From Promethearchaeota archaeon (GTDB lineage: Archaea; Asgardarchaeota; Lokiarchaeia; Sigyniarchaeales; SOKP01), in contig JAUWGH010000003.1 in NCBI GenBank assembly GCA_030606485.1, positions 62,001 to 126,000 of the forward strand: a stretch of 64,000 nucleotides of DNA, written 5' to 3'. The position numbers and the translations under genes were made by a program. Position 1 is the stretch's first letter. Every line of letters starts with the position of its first letter. Below are positions 25,217 through 33,590 of this stretch, one piece after another. The notes below the pieces were generated by a model. The model was not told the origin of the DNA. It ran no database searches and saw only the letters and a program-made list of their open reading frames with translations.

Positions 25217-26617
25217 ATGGCATTTAAAGATAAGAGAAGATTATTAGGGGAACATCTTACATCTACAGAAATTTTTGAGGAATTGATTTTTCCTGAAATA
25301 AAAAATGATTTAAATAATTTTTTATGGATGGATCTTTATGCTGGAGAGGGAAATCTGATTTTCCCAATATTAAATCATCTTCCTAAAGAGGAAAGAATTG
25401 ATTTTTTTAAAGACCATATATTTTTATCGGATATTCAGGAAAAAATGGTTCATAAGTGCATTAAAACTGCTAAAAATTATGGAATTAAAGAAAAAATAAC
25501 TAAACAAAATATTCAATTACGTGATAATTTAAAGACTTTCCCTACTTTTTTAAAAAAATTCAAATATCCTGTGTATCATATTACAAATCCCCCCTATTTA
25601 TATTTAGGATACATCCGAAAGCATAAAGAAACGCAAAAATACTTATCCTATTTCGATAATAAAAATAAGGGGTATCAAGATTTATATCAAATTGCTATGA
25701 TTAATGATTTGAGAAATAAACTTGAAAATTTGATATATATTATCCCGTCTAATTTTTTATTTGGTGCATCAGTATCCAATAAGATTCGAGAAGATTTCCT
25801 AAAATACTACCATATCAAAAGAGTTGTTATCTTCGAAAAAAAGATCTTCGAATTTACTGGGACAAATATATGCTTATGTTTTTTTGAAAGAAAGGAGATC
25901 CCATCAATTGAAATTCAAGAATTTAATGGAATAAAAGTTAAAAAAGAAAACAAGATTTTAGAAAAAACTTATCTTTTAAAACCCAAATTTAAATACAGAG
26001 CAGGCTCAGTATTTGAAGAATTTCTCAAAAATCATCGCGCTGATAATCCATTACACATTAGATATTACTTATTAATGGAGGAAGTATCAAAAAACAACGG
26101 GATTATTAAAATTAACGTAATTGATGCAAATAATTATCAAAATAATGAATATAAAAAATTAACACTTGAAGTTAATGAAGTATTAGAAAAAAAAATCAAA
26201 TCGAATATATTATTTATTCGAACAGTGGATTCAGGTTCGGAGGAGGGAAGAGTAGGGATTAATATAATTAAAAATGAATTTAATGTTGACGGGATTCTTG
26301 TTTCAGGTAATACATATAGGACACATCCAATTCAAATTTTTTTCTCGCCACAACTCTCAGTAGAAAATCAGAAATTATTAAAAAATTATTTTAATCTTAT
26401 ATTAGAACACTTTCGAGAAAAACTTGATAGTGAATTTTTGACAACTTATAAGTATTCTAATTCGAAATACACGAGAAAGTATTTAGGGCTCACACAAGTA
26501 AAAGGTTTAATTGAAACTTTTCCTATTTTAGATTTTAATGAAGAACAGTTCGAAAATATTAAAAATTTAATTCGAAAAAGGAATGTAAATGATATCTTGA
26601 ATTGTTTAAAGAATTAA
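25217..26617 (+). CDS. N6-adenine DNA methyltransferase (type IIG/Eco57I-like), orphan
   Basis: The 466-residue protein has SAM motif I as DLYAGEGN (residues 39-46), an acidic motif II (SDIQEKM), and catalytic motif IV NPPY at 124-127. The remaining 330 residues form the target-recognition part, including a GxNICLCFF strand region. The gamma-type order and size match solitary or type IIG-like adenine methyltransferases. No nuclease domain is present in the protein and no restriction gene adjoins it, so it is likely an orphan. It starts 14 bases after the EEP gene with AAGGAATG as possible Shine-Dalgarno, which suggests it rides on the same transcript. Its stop overlaps the convergent gene by 4 bases. 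Confidence 0.85.
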   Translation: MAFKDKRRLLGEHLTSTEIFEELIFPEIKNDLNNFLWMDLYAGEGNLIFPILNHLPKEERIDFFKDHIFLSDIQEKMVHKCIKTAKNYGIKEKITKQNIQLRDNLKTFPTFLKKFKYPVYHITNPPYLYLGYIRKHKETQKYLSYFDNKNKGYQDLYQIAMINDLRNKLENLIYIIPSNFLFGASVSNKIREDFLKYYHIKRVVIFEKKIFEFTGTNICLCFFERKEIPSIEIQEFNGIKVKKENKILEKTYLLKPKFKYRAGSVFEEFLKNHRADNPLHIRYYLLMEEVSKNNGIIKINVIDANNYQNNEYKKLTLEVNEVLEKKIKSNILFIRTVDSGSEEGRVGINIIKNEFNVDGILVSGNTYRTHPIQIFFSPQLSVENQKLLKNYFNLILEHFREKLDSEFLTTYKYSNSKYTRKYLGLTQVKGLIETFPILDFNEEQFENIKNLIRKRNVNDILNCLKN

Positions 26618-28044
26618 TTACCTTTATTAAAATTCTTATTTAATTCTTGAAGGAATGGAAGGAATTCTTTTGGTTGCCCAAATACTGGAATTTTTTTTAT
26701 TCTTAATTTTTTAATAGTATCGTATCTTATTTCAGGAAAATCTACACGCTGAATTATAATAAAAATAGGTTTATGATATTTTTGACCTGTACTTAATGCA
26801 TTTAATAAATTTTCTTCCCAGTTAATATATTTAAGGAATCTAAAACGGGGATCAAAATATAATGCGGGGATATCAAAAATCATTGCATCTATTTTTTTAT
26901 CAGATAAAGCAATTTCAAAAATTTTTGTTAAGGTTTTCATATCATAAAATTGAGCAGCAAAATCAATTGGGTTTCTTGGACTGGTACCTCTCATATAAAA
27001 TAATTTATCTATTTTTTTTTGAATATCATCATTAAATTTGGGAACATTTAAGCCATATTTTTCAACTAAATCAGTAAGCATCACCCCATATCCGCCAGAT
27101 ATGGATACAATAACAAAGTTTTTAGCTTTAAAAGTACCATAATAGTCTAAAATTAAAGCGCCACATAATAATTCTGTGAGAGTTTCAACTTGAATAACTC
27201 CAAATTGTTTAAATAACGCATCCCAAATTTCATTTTTTCCCGTAAGAGCTGCTGTATGTGTCTTTGCAGCTATTTGACCAGTATTTGAAACGCCTCCCTT
27301 TAATAATATAATAGGTTTTTTATTTTTTTCTAAAACTTTTCTTAAGACTTTACCCCTTCCTTCTTTTATGCCTTCCAAATACACAATAATATAATCTGTT
27401 TCATTATCCTGAGATAAATGAGCTAAAAGATCCACAAAATCAAGATCTGCTCCATTTCCGAAAGAAAACACTTTAGAAAAAGTTAAACCTAATTCCTTTG
27501 CCATAAATATTGCGAGATTGGCAAGTCCGCCTGATTGGCAGATCAATCCAATTCGACCTGGTTTACTTGGAAACCCTATGCGCCAAGCTATTCCTTTTTT
27601 GGGATAAGTAATTCCCATTCCATTTGGTCCCAAAATCCTGAGTTTATTTTGTGCATGTTTAATTAACTCTTTTTCCAATTGGATTCCTTCTTCCGTTCCC
27701 GAGTCTGAGAAGTCCGAGGTAAAAATACTTACTAATTTAACACCCTTTTCTACGCAATCATCAATCACTTTTAAGATCTGTTCTTTTGCAACTGCGATAA
27801 ATGCAAAATCGATTGGTTCTGGTATATCTTTAATTGAATTAAATATTTTTCCTTGAGTACCATCGTCAAACCCTGGAATTTTTTTAAGATTTGGATTAAT
27901 TGCAAAAATCTTTCCATCAAAATTCTCTTGATGTGCTTTAAGAAAAAAGTAGTTTCGACTTTTTGAAACTCCAATAATTGCTATGTTTTGTATTTCAGAT
28001 AAAAATGAAATATCTTTAATTTCTGGAAGATTATCATTAAACAT
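26614..28044 (-). CDS. acdA: ADP-forming acyl-CoA synthetase, alpha subunit
   Basis: The 476-residue protein has the three alpha-subunit parts in order: CoA-binding Rossmann domain (IAIIGVSKSR, ILGPNGMGI), the succinyl-CoA-ligase-like domain with phosphorylated His263 (AAKTHTAALTG), and a C-terminal flavodoxin-like domain with GGYGVMLTDL. It converts acyl-CoA, ADP and phosphate to acid, CoA and ATP with a beta subunit, which is not encoded here. Divergence from the 2-oxoacid oxidoreductase operon across 190 bases makes sense: that complex makes the acyl-CoA this enzyme uses for ATP. Paralogues differ in acyl preference, which the sequence does not reveal. Confidence 0.88.
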   Translation of the reverse strand: MFNDNLPEIKDISFLSEIQNIAIIGVSKSRNYFFLKAHQENFDGKIFAINPNLKKIPGFDDGTQGKIFNSIKDIPEPIDFAFIAVAKEQILKVIDDCVEKGVKLVSIFTSDFSDSGTEEGIQLEKELIKHAQNKLRILGPNGMGITYPKKGIAWRIGFPSKPGRIGLICQSGGLANLAIFMAKELGLTFSKVFSFGNGADLDFVDLLAHLSQDNETDYIIVYLEGIKEGRGKVLRKVLEKNKKPIILLKGGVSNTGQIAAKTHTAALTGKNEIWDALFKQFGVIQVETLTELLCGALILDYYGTFKAKNFVIVSISGGYGVMLTDLVEKYGLNVPKFNDDIQKKIDKLFYMRGTSPRNPIDFAAQFYDMKTLTKIFEIALSDKKIDAMIFDIPALYFDPRFRFLKYINWEENLLNALSTGQKYHKPIFIIIQRVDFPEIRYDTIKKLRIKKIPVFGQPKEFLPFLQELNKNFNKGN

Positions 28045-28234
28045 ATATGATTAACTAAGAAAGAAACTTAATAAAATTTATAAAAAAAAAGTAATTTACC
28101 TAAACGCTATAATATAAAATAGACAATAAATTTTATTAGTAAATTATATCTATTTATTATTTCTTATTAGAATTAAAAATTTATTTGGCGTTTTATTTTA
28201 AAATAATAGAAGATTCAAAAATGAGATTTTAAAA

Positions 28235-29218
28235 ATGATAACACCAAAAAAGATTAAAGAAGTTTTAGAACACAATTGTATTAACCTTAGATTCCATGCA
28301 CGCGGAGGACAAGGAGGTGTAACTGCTTCAAACTTATGCGTAGAAGCATTTTACGGTTATGGAATTTGCCAGCCTCGTTTTGGAGCTGAAAGAATGGGCA
28401 GTCCAACTGAAAGTTATGTGCGGTTAAGTTTAAGCAAGGAGTTGATTAGGTCAAATGAACAAGTCTACGCTCCTCATTTTGTAGCCATTTTGGATGAATC
28501 CCTAATGTGGGAGATTAATGTAACTGAGGGACTCCCAAAAGGTGGATGGATAATCATTAATACAGATATGAATCAATTAGAAATTCAAGAATTAATTGAG
28601 AGAAAAGATCTAAATATTGCTACAATTCCCGCTACTACAATTGCTTTAGATGTTTTTGGAAGAAATATTACTAATACTATAATTCTTGGTGCATTAATTA
28701 GAGTTTCTCAACTTTTCTCATTGGAAGAATTATCGAATGCCATCCAAAATAGATTTAAGGGCTCGATTATCGAAAAAAATATTAAAGCTATAAAACAAGC
28801 AATAGATGCAACTTGTGTATATGAAGTAGAAGATGAGATAGATTTCACTGTGGATACTAAAGTAGCTTGGACACAAATTGATCCATTTCTACCTGGATAT
28901 GAGGAATTAGATAAAGCGGGTGTATGGTATTGCGATGAAGATGTTATTTCTTATGGTAGTAAACAGGTAAAAACCGGTTCTTGGGGTGAATATGATATAA
29001 TATGGGATAAAGAAACTTGTACTGATTGCGCTCAATGTTGGTATATTTGTCCTGACTTCGCTATTCTAAGAGAGAAAGGTGAGGATGAATTATGGCACAT
29101 GACGGGGGTTGATCAATTTCATTGTAAATCGTGTTTAAATTGTGTGAATATTTGCCCAGTAAATGCCCTATCAAAAAAATTAAAACAAAGACCCGGCACA
29201 TGTGCCGTGGAGGAATAA
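28235..29218 (+). CDS. porGD: 2-oxoacid:ferredoxin oxidoreductase, fused gamma-delta subunit
   Basis: The 327-residue protein joins two subunits that are separate genes in many archaea. Residues 15-200 are the gamma domain (FHARGGQGGVTASN, QPRFGAERMGSPTESYVRLS). Residues 215-327 are the delta ferredoxin with CTDCAQCWYICP and CKSCLNCVNICP for two [4Fe-4S] clusters. It is the first gene of a three-gene operon; the alpha gene follows 17 bases on with a strong Shine-Dalgarno. The complex oxidises pyruvate or a related 2-oxoacid to acyl-CoA, CO2 and reduced ferredoxin. Which acid cannot be read from sequence. Confidence 0.92.
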   Translation: MITPKKIKEVLEHNCINLRFHARGGQGGVTASNLCVEAFYGYGICQPRFGAERMGSPTESYVRLSLSKELIRSNEQVYAPHFVAILDESLMWEINVTEGLPKGGWIIINTDMNQLEIQELIERKDLNIATIPATTIALDVFGRNITNTIILGALIRVSQLFSLEELSNAIQNRFKGSIIEKNIKAIKQAIDATCVYEVEDEIDFTVDTKVAWTQIDPFLPGYEELDKAGVWYCDEDVISYGSKQVKTGSWGEYDIIWDKETCTDCAQCWYICPDFAILREKGEDELWHMTGVDQFHCKSCLNCVNICPVNALSKKLKQRPGTCAVEE

Positions 29219-29220
29219 TT

Positions 29221-29227
29221 GGAGGTG
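29221..29227 (+). promoter_or_regulatory. Strong Shine-Dalgarno of porA
   Basis: GGAGGTG lies 8 bases before the ATG at 29236, in the 17-base gap after the gamma-delta gene. Internal operon genes in this window tend to have such sites, while first genes do not. Confidence 0.85.
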
Positions 29228-29235
29228 AAAATTAA

Positions 29236-30459
29236 ATGTCAATAGAACCAATGAGAATATTTTTTAAGGAAATTAAAGAACCTATTGAGACTACAATGAT
29301 TGGAAATTATGCTGTCGCTGGCGGAATAACACAAACTGACCCAGATGTGATATGTGCATTTCCAATTACGCCACAAACTCAATCAGTTGAAGGATTATCC
29401 GACGTTGTGCATCAGGGTAGATTAAAGGCAGCTTTCATTAATGTTGAATCAGAATTGGCGGCTATGAGTTATTCTACAGCAGCATGTGCTGCAGGAGCAA
29501 GAACATTTACTGCAACCGCTTCTCAAGGCTATTTATTAATGGCGGAGGCTTTACCTATGGCAGTTGGTTGGCGTGTTCCATTAACTATGATGATTTCAGC
29601 CAGAGCTTTTAACGCTCCGAATTTATCAATTTGGAACTCTTGGGAATTTGTTTTAATTGATTTTGGTTGGAATTGTATCGTCTCTGAAAATGTTCAAGAG
29701 ACTTATGATTCTGCTATTTTATCCGTGATGATTTCAGACACCTCATTATTTCCCACAATGTTTGTTCATGATGGTTTCATTATATCTCATTCAGTTCAAC
29801 AATTAACATTAATTCCTGATGAGACTGTCCGGAATTTGACTCCGAAAAAACCAAGGCATCAAATTGATCCAGAACATCCAGGAACATGGGGCGGGATTGT
29901 GACTCCTAGCTATTTTATGGAAGGTAGAATGAGATTAGATGTGGATAAAAAGCCAGTTTTAAATCATATTAAAAACGTTTTTGAACGCTTTAAAAAAGCA
30001 ACAGGACGGAAATATGATTTAATTGAAACTTTTAATTTAGATAATTCTTCCAGAACTGCATTTATAACTACGGGTTCCATGTGTGGAAACATTATAAGCT
30101 GGATGACTAAAAATAAAGACATAGGGCTTATTAAAATACGCACTTATCGTCCATTTCCTTATGATGAATTACAAAATATAATCCAAGAACATAATATTGA
30201 AAAATTAATTATTTTTGAGAAATGTGACTCATTAAACAATCTCTTACCGCCATTTTCCTCTTCAATTATGACAGCAGTATATCCTCTAGGAACACTATTT
30301 AGGTCATATATTGTTGGATTAGGTGGACGAGATGTTACGAGGGATGAGTTTAATGTTGCTAAAAAGAATATGGAAAATGTGAAAGATATGAAAGGTCAGC
30401 TCTATATGTATCTTGGAGTAAGAGAGCGAAAAAATAAAATTCATGGGGTGAATATGTAA
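29236..30459 (+). CDS. porA: 2-oxoacid:ferredoxin oxidoreductase, alpha subunit
   Basis: The 407-residue protein has the pyrimidine-binding and transketolase-C domains of the alpha subunit: GNYAVAGG, AFPITPQTQSVE, FINVESELAAMS, TATASQGYLLMAEALP, and a C-terminal part with FITTGSMCG and IGLIKIRTYRPFP. The glutamate of the VESELAA strand is the expected TPP-activating residue. Size is normal. The beta gene starts two bases after its stop, so translation is likely coupled. It acts with PorGD and the unusual permuted beta subunit in the cytoplasm. Confidence 0.92.
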   Translation: MSIEPMRIFFKEIKEPIETTMIGNYAVAGGITQTDPDVICAFPITPQTQSVEGLSDVVHQGRLKAAFINVESELAAMSYSTAACAAGARTFTATASQGYLLMAEALPMAVGWRVPLTMMISARAFNAPNLSIWNSWEFVLIDFGWNCIVSENVQETYDSAILSVMISDTSLFPTMFVHDGFIISHSVQQLTLIPDETVRNLTPKKPRHQIDPEHPGTWGGIVTPSYFMEGRMRLDVDKKPVLNHIKNVFERFKKATGRKYDLIETFNLDNSSRTAFITTGSMCGNIISWMTKNKDIGLIKIRTYRPFPYDELQNIIQEHNIEKLIIFEKCDSLNNLLPPFSSSIMTAVYPLGTLFRSYIVGLGGRDVTRDEFNVAKKNMENVKDMKGQLYMYLGVRERKNKIHGVNM

Positions 30460-30461
30460 AA

Positions 30462-31547
30462 ATGTCAAAACCAGAGAAAAATATTATTAAAGTTGAAGAT
30501 TTGCTCGCACGAAATGAAAAATGTAATACGCTATTCTTTAATTACGACAATGAAGCTTTTATGAATACAGGAATTCAAGAATCGGGTGCCACCCCACCAT
30601 TCGCTTCAACAACGACTGGTCCTGCTGGAGAAAAGATTCCTGGTAAAATTGGTGTTAAACAAGATTTAGTTACACCAATGGCATTTTTTGGTGGTAAATC
30701 TATGTTCTTAGCAACTGTAAATCCAGCATATCCTAATGATTTCATGGGAAAAGTAATTGAAGCATTAAAAACAAATGGTGGTGCTTTCATCCAAGCTTAC
30801 TCTGATTGTATGAGAGGATGGCGTCATGCGGCAGAAGATGCTTATAAAATATCAAAAATGGCTACAGATAGTGGATATTGGCCTCTTTATACAGTTAGAA
30901 TTAAAGAAGGTATACCTAAATTTTCATTTTATCGTGGATTAGACGTTGATCGTGATATATTCATTGAATACTTAAAGTCAATGGGTAAGTTTAGACACCT
31001 TTTTAAACCAACTATGAGACAAAAAGAAATAGAAGAAATTATATATTTCACGGAATTACGAAATGAAAGATTGAGAAATTTAATTGCCATTATGGGTGCA
31101 GAGAAACCTAGTGATTTATATAAGTTAAATCGAAAAAAATTTGAGCCACAAATTCATATTCAACCAGGTCATGGTTTATGCCCAGGGTGTGGAGCAGGAA
31201 TGGTGTTAAACCAATTAGCTACCGCAGCAACCCAAGTAGCAGGTAAGAATATAGTTTATGTAAATAATACGAGCTGTAGCGAAGTTTCCACTGCTAAAGA
31301 TAATGTTAGTTCTTGGAATGTTCCATGGGTGCATCATTTATTTGAATCTGGAGCAACTGTGGCGGAAGCAATTTCTACTGCCTATAAAATCCGAAAAACT
31401 AAAGGATTATTTGACGGAGATATTCCATATGTTATTCATATTGGAGGAGATGGTTCCTATTATGATATTGGCTTTCAATTTTTCAAAGCTGCTCTAATTC
31501 GAACCAGTTCTACTATGGAAATGAATGAATATTTAAACCAAAAATAA
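30462..31547 (+). CDS. porB: 2-oxoacid:ferredoxin oxidoreductase beta subunit, circularly permuted
   Basis: The 361-residue protein contains all of a beta subunit but in swapped order. Residues 24-210 match what is normally the C-terminal half, beginning at FFNYDNEAFMNTGIQ and running through SGATPPF, PGKIG, YWPLY and MGKFRHLF. A linker (211-232) leads to what is normally the N-terminus: GHGLCPGCGAG (Cys240, Cys243), NTSCSEVST (Cys272), WNVPWVHHLFE and GGDGSYYDIGFQ (GDG at 329-331). The fourth cluster cysteine is Cys116. The TPP/Mg motif GDG...YDN is thus split between the two ends. All ligands are kept and the frame is intact, with normal operon spacing, so an active permuted enzyme is likely. 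Confidence 0.93.
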   Translation: MSKPEKNIIKVEDLLARNEKCNTLFFNYDNEAFMNTGIQESGATPPFASTTTGPAGEKIPGKIGVKQDLVTPMAFFGGKSMFLATVNPAYPNDFMGKVIEALKTNGGAFIQAYSDCMRGWRHAAEDAYKISKMATDSGYWPLYTVRIKEGIPKFSFYRGLDVDRDIFIEYLKSMGKFRHLFKPTMRQKEIEEIIYFTELRNERLRNLIAIMGAEKPSDLYKLNRKKFEPQIHIQPGHGLCPGCGAGMVLNQLATAATQVAGKNIVYVNNTSCSEVSTAKDNVSSWNVPWVHHLFESGATVAEAISTAYKIRKTKGLFDGDIPYVIHIGGDGSYYDIGFQFFKAALIRTSSTMEMNEYLNQK

Positions 31548-31646
31548 TTTTTCTTTTTTTAAAACCCTTTCTACCTTATTGTTTTTGAATTCAAAGAATT
31601 AACTTTTTAAATTCATTCAATATAATATAAAATTGGTGTAAATTAA

Positions 31647-32051
31647 ATGATTGATTTAAAAATGATTAATATTAATACCCCCCAACGAGAGATATTAATG
31701 GATATTACAAGAGAGATAAATAATATTGTATCAGAATCTAATATACAAAATGGTGTTTGTCGATTATTTGTTCCACATACAACAGCAGGAATAACCATTA
31801 ATGAAAATGCTGATCCTTCTGTTAAAAAAGATATAATAAATTTTTTAGGAAAACTAATTCCTCAAAACGCCGGATTCAGCCATATGGAGGGAAATTCTGA
31901 TGCTCATATCAAATCCACACTTGTTGGTCCTTCTTTAGAGATCTTAATTAACAATAAAAGATTAGTATTAGGGACGTGGCAAGGAATTATGTTCGCAGAA
32001 TTTGATGGACCTCGGAATAGGAAGCTTCATATTCAATTGCAAGGCGAATAA
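31647..32051 (+). CDS. YjbQ/UPF0047 family protein
   Basis: The 134-residue protein has the family landmarks LFVPHTTAGITINENADP, HMEGNSDAHIKSTLVGPS and GTWQGIMFAEFDGPRNRK. The histidines and aspartates in these blocks form the proposed metal site. Bacterial members have weak thiamine-phosphate synthase activity and are often called secondary thiamine phosphate synthases. Location right after a TPP-dependent oxidoreductase operon (99-base gap) is suggestive but may be chance. It is probably transcribed on its own or by read-through. Confidence 0.88.
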   Translation: MIDLKMININTPQREILMDITREINNIVSESNIQNGVCRLFVPHTTAGITINENADPSVKKDIINFLGKLIPQNAGFSHMEGNSDAHIKSTLVGPSLEILINNKRLVLGTWQGIMFAEFDGPRNRKLHIQLQGE

Positions 32052-32391
32052 CTTTTTTAATTACATATTTTAAATTTTGTAGTTGAAATTCTAGAATTTT
32101 ACAAAATAATTTTGTCGGTATTGATAATATTTTTTAAAATTTAATCATAATTACTAGTTTATATTAATTTCCTAAATTATCAACCAGAAATACGTCGCTT
32201 ATTTTTAATTTAATAATTAAAATATATAAATAATAGAAACAATACTTTTTTAAGAGAAATAAAAATAAGATACTGGGAAAAAAATAGAAATTTTTAGAGA
32301 GCTTAGTGAAAATTTGACAAAAATTGAAAGAAAAATGATTTTACAAATTTTATTTGACAAAAATATTTTATAGTTGGTGTATATTTAGAAG
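32052..32391. other. 340-base AT-rich gap, no clear feature
   Basis: The stretch is very AT-rich. I see no tRNA-like element and no strong hairpin. A short open frame at about 32244-32372 reads like protein toward its end (ELSENLTKIERKMILQILF) but has only an internal TTG as start, close to its end, so it may be the remnant of a gene or chance. A TATA-like stretch (AAATATATAAATAA) lies at about 32219-32231. Confidence 0.35.
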
Positions 32392-32952
32392 TTGAATAGG
32401 ATTAAATGGGAAGATATAAGAATCGAAGATATTGGGCTTAAAAGTATTATAAAGTTATTAGATGTTCTTAATTCAAATTCGAGTGATGTTGATAAAAATA
32501 TCGCTTATAAAAGTCTTATAAAGTTAGGAAAGGAGTTAGTTGAACCATATTTAGAGAAATATTTAATTAAAAACTATGACTATGATGGTAATCAAAGTGA
32601 GCTACTTCTTAGATTACTTATAAAATTGAATAAAAATAATAATTTATTGTTCCAATTTCAATTAAAAAACCCAGATTTCGTTAAACGTGCTGTAGCAGTA
32701 GAAAGAATTGGAGAATTAAAATTACAATCCTATTTGCCAGAAGTAATAAAATTAATAGATGATGATGATCCATCTGTTCGTTTTGCAGTCTGTAAAACAT
32801 TAAAAATATTTCTTAAAGATGATATTGTAAATTTAAATCATATTATAAAAAACAATATTCTCATATGTCTTATTGATAGGAATTCTAGAGAAAATAACCT
32901 TGTAATTAAAAAAACAATTCAACGATTAATTTCTAATTATTTCAATGTATAA
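32392..32952 (+). CDS. HEAT-repeat protein
   Basis: The 186-residue protein starts with TTG and is fully helical in character. At least one clear HEAT/PBS-lyase-type repeat is visible: FVKRAVAVERIGELK followed by YLPEVIKLIDDDDPSVRFAVCKTL, with the usual Asp-Pro-Ser-Val-Arg-x-Ala pattern. Weaker repeats lie N-terminal (IAYKSLIKLGKELVEPYLEKY). HEAT proteins are scaffolds for protein binding. It is on the same strand as, and 95 bases upstream of, a small GTPase gene, which suggests a link to GTPase signalling. Confidence 0.75.
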   Translation: MNRIKWEDIRIEDIGLKSIIKLLDVLNSNSSDVDKNIAYKSLIKLGKELVEPYLEKYLIKNYDYDGNQSELLLRLLIKLNKNNNLLFQFQLKNPDFVKRAVAVERIGELKLQSYLPEVIKLIDDDDPSVRFAVCKTLKIFLKDDIVNLNHIIKNNILICLIDRNSRENNLVIKKTIQRLISNYFNV

Positions 32953-33047
32953 TTCCACAAATTATGAGAATTTTAAATCTATAAAGATTTATTAAATCTT
33001 AAGTTAATATATAACATAGCGATACAATTAAACAAATTTGATATAGT

Positions 33048-33587
33048 ATGCCTAGTTTCGATTATACCTTTAAAGTGCTTATGTTGGGGGAAGCATCAGT
33101 AGGAAAGACAAGTTTGACGAAACGATATGTCCAAGGTATTTTTAACCCGGATGAGAAGCTGACTATCGGAGTGGATTTCTATATAAAAAATGTTGATGTC
33201 TTAGACAAAAAAGTCAAACTGCAAATATGGGACCTTGGAGGTGAACAGCGATTCCGATTTTTATTACCCACATATTGTTTGGGAGCTAATGCAACTATAT
33301 TTATGTATGACATTACTCGATTAAATACTTTAGAGAATATTCATTCTTGGTTATCAATTGTATATCAAAGAAGTGGATTAATCCCCATTATGTTAGTGGG
33401 TTCTAAGTTAGATCTAGAAAAACATGAAAGATCGGTTCATCGAGATTATGGAATTCAAGTAGCCCAAGAAAATAATTTAGCTGGTTGGATAGAAATATCA
33501 TCTAAAAATAATGTCAATGTAGATAATGTTTTTGAAACTCTTTGTAAATTTATGTTAGAACGAGCAGTAAAAAGGAGTAAATTCTGA
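33048..33587 (+). CDS. Rab-like small GTPase, partner of winged-helix protein
   Basis: The 179-residue GTPase has G1 GEASVGKTS (14-22), switch I LTIGVDF, G3 WDLGGEQRF (61-69), G4 SKLD (119-122) and G5 SSK (151-153). As in the GTPase at 18664, the Ras Gln61 position is Glu66 and the first residue of NKxD is Ser119; the switch II run FRFLLP is also shared. No lipid-attachment cysteine is at the C-terminus. A regulator gene starts three bases after its stop, so the two proteins are almost surely made together. GTP-dependent control of that regulator is a testable guess. Confidence 0.92.
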   Translation: MPSFDYTFKVLMLGEASVGKTSLTKRYVQGIFNPDEKLTIGVDFYIKNVDVLDKKVKLQIWDLGGEQRFRFLLPTYCLGANATIFMYDITRLNTLENIHSWLSIVYQRSGLIPIMLVGSKLDLEKHERSVHRDYGIQVAQENNLAGWIEISSKNNVNVDNVFETLCKFMLERAVKRSKF

Positions 33588-33590
33588 AAA

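Noticed and set aside
30462-31547. Broken or frameshifted PorB pseudogene
   Set aside because: Both halves are complete in one frame, all ligands are present, and operon spacing is normal; permutation explains the order better.
32244-32372. Short protein-like open frame before the HEAT gene
   Set aside because: No usable start except a TTG 18 codons before its end; could be a remnant but cannot be supported.
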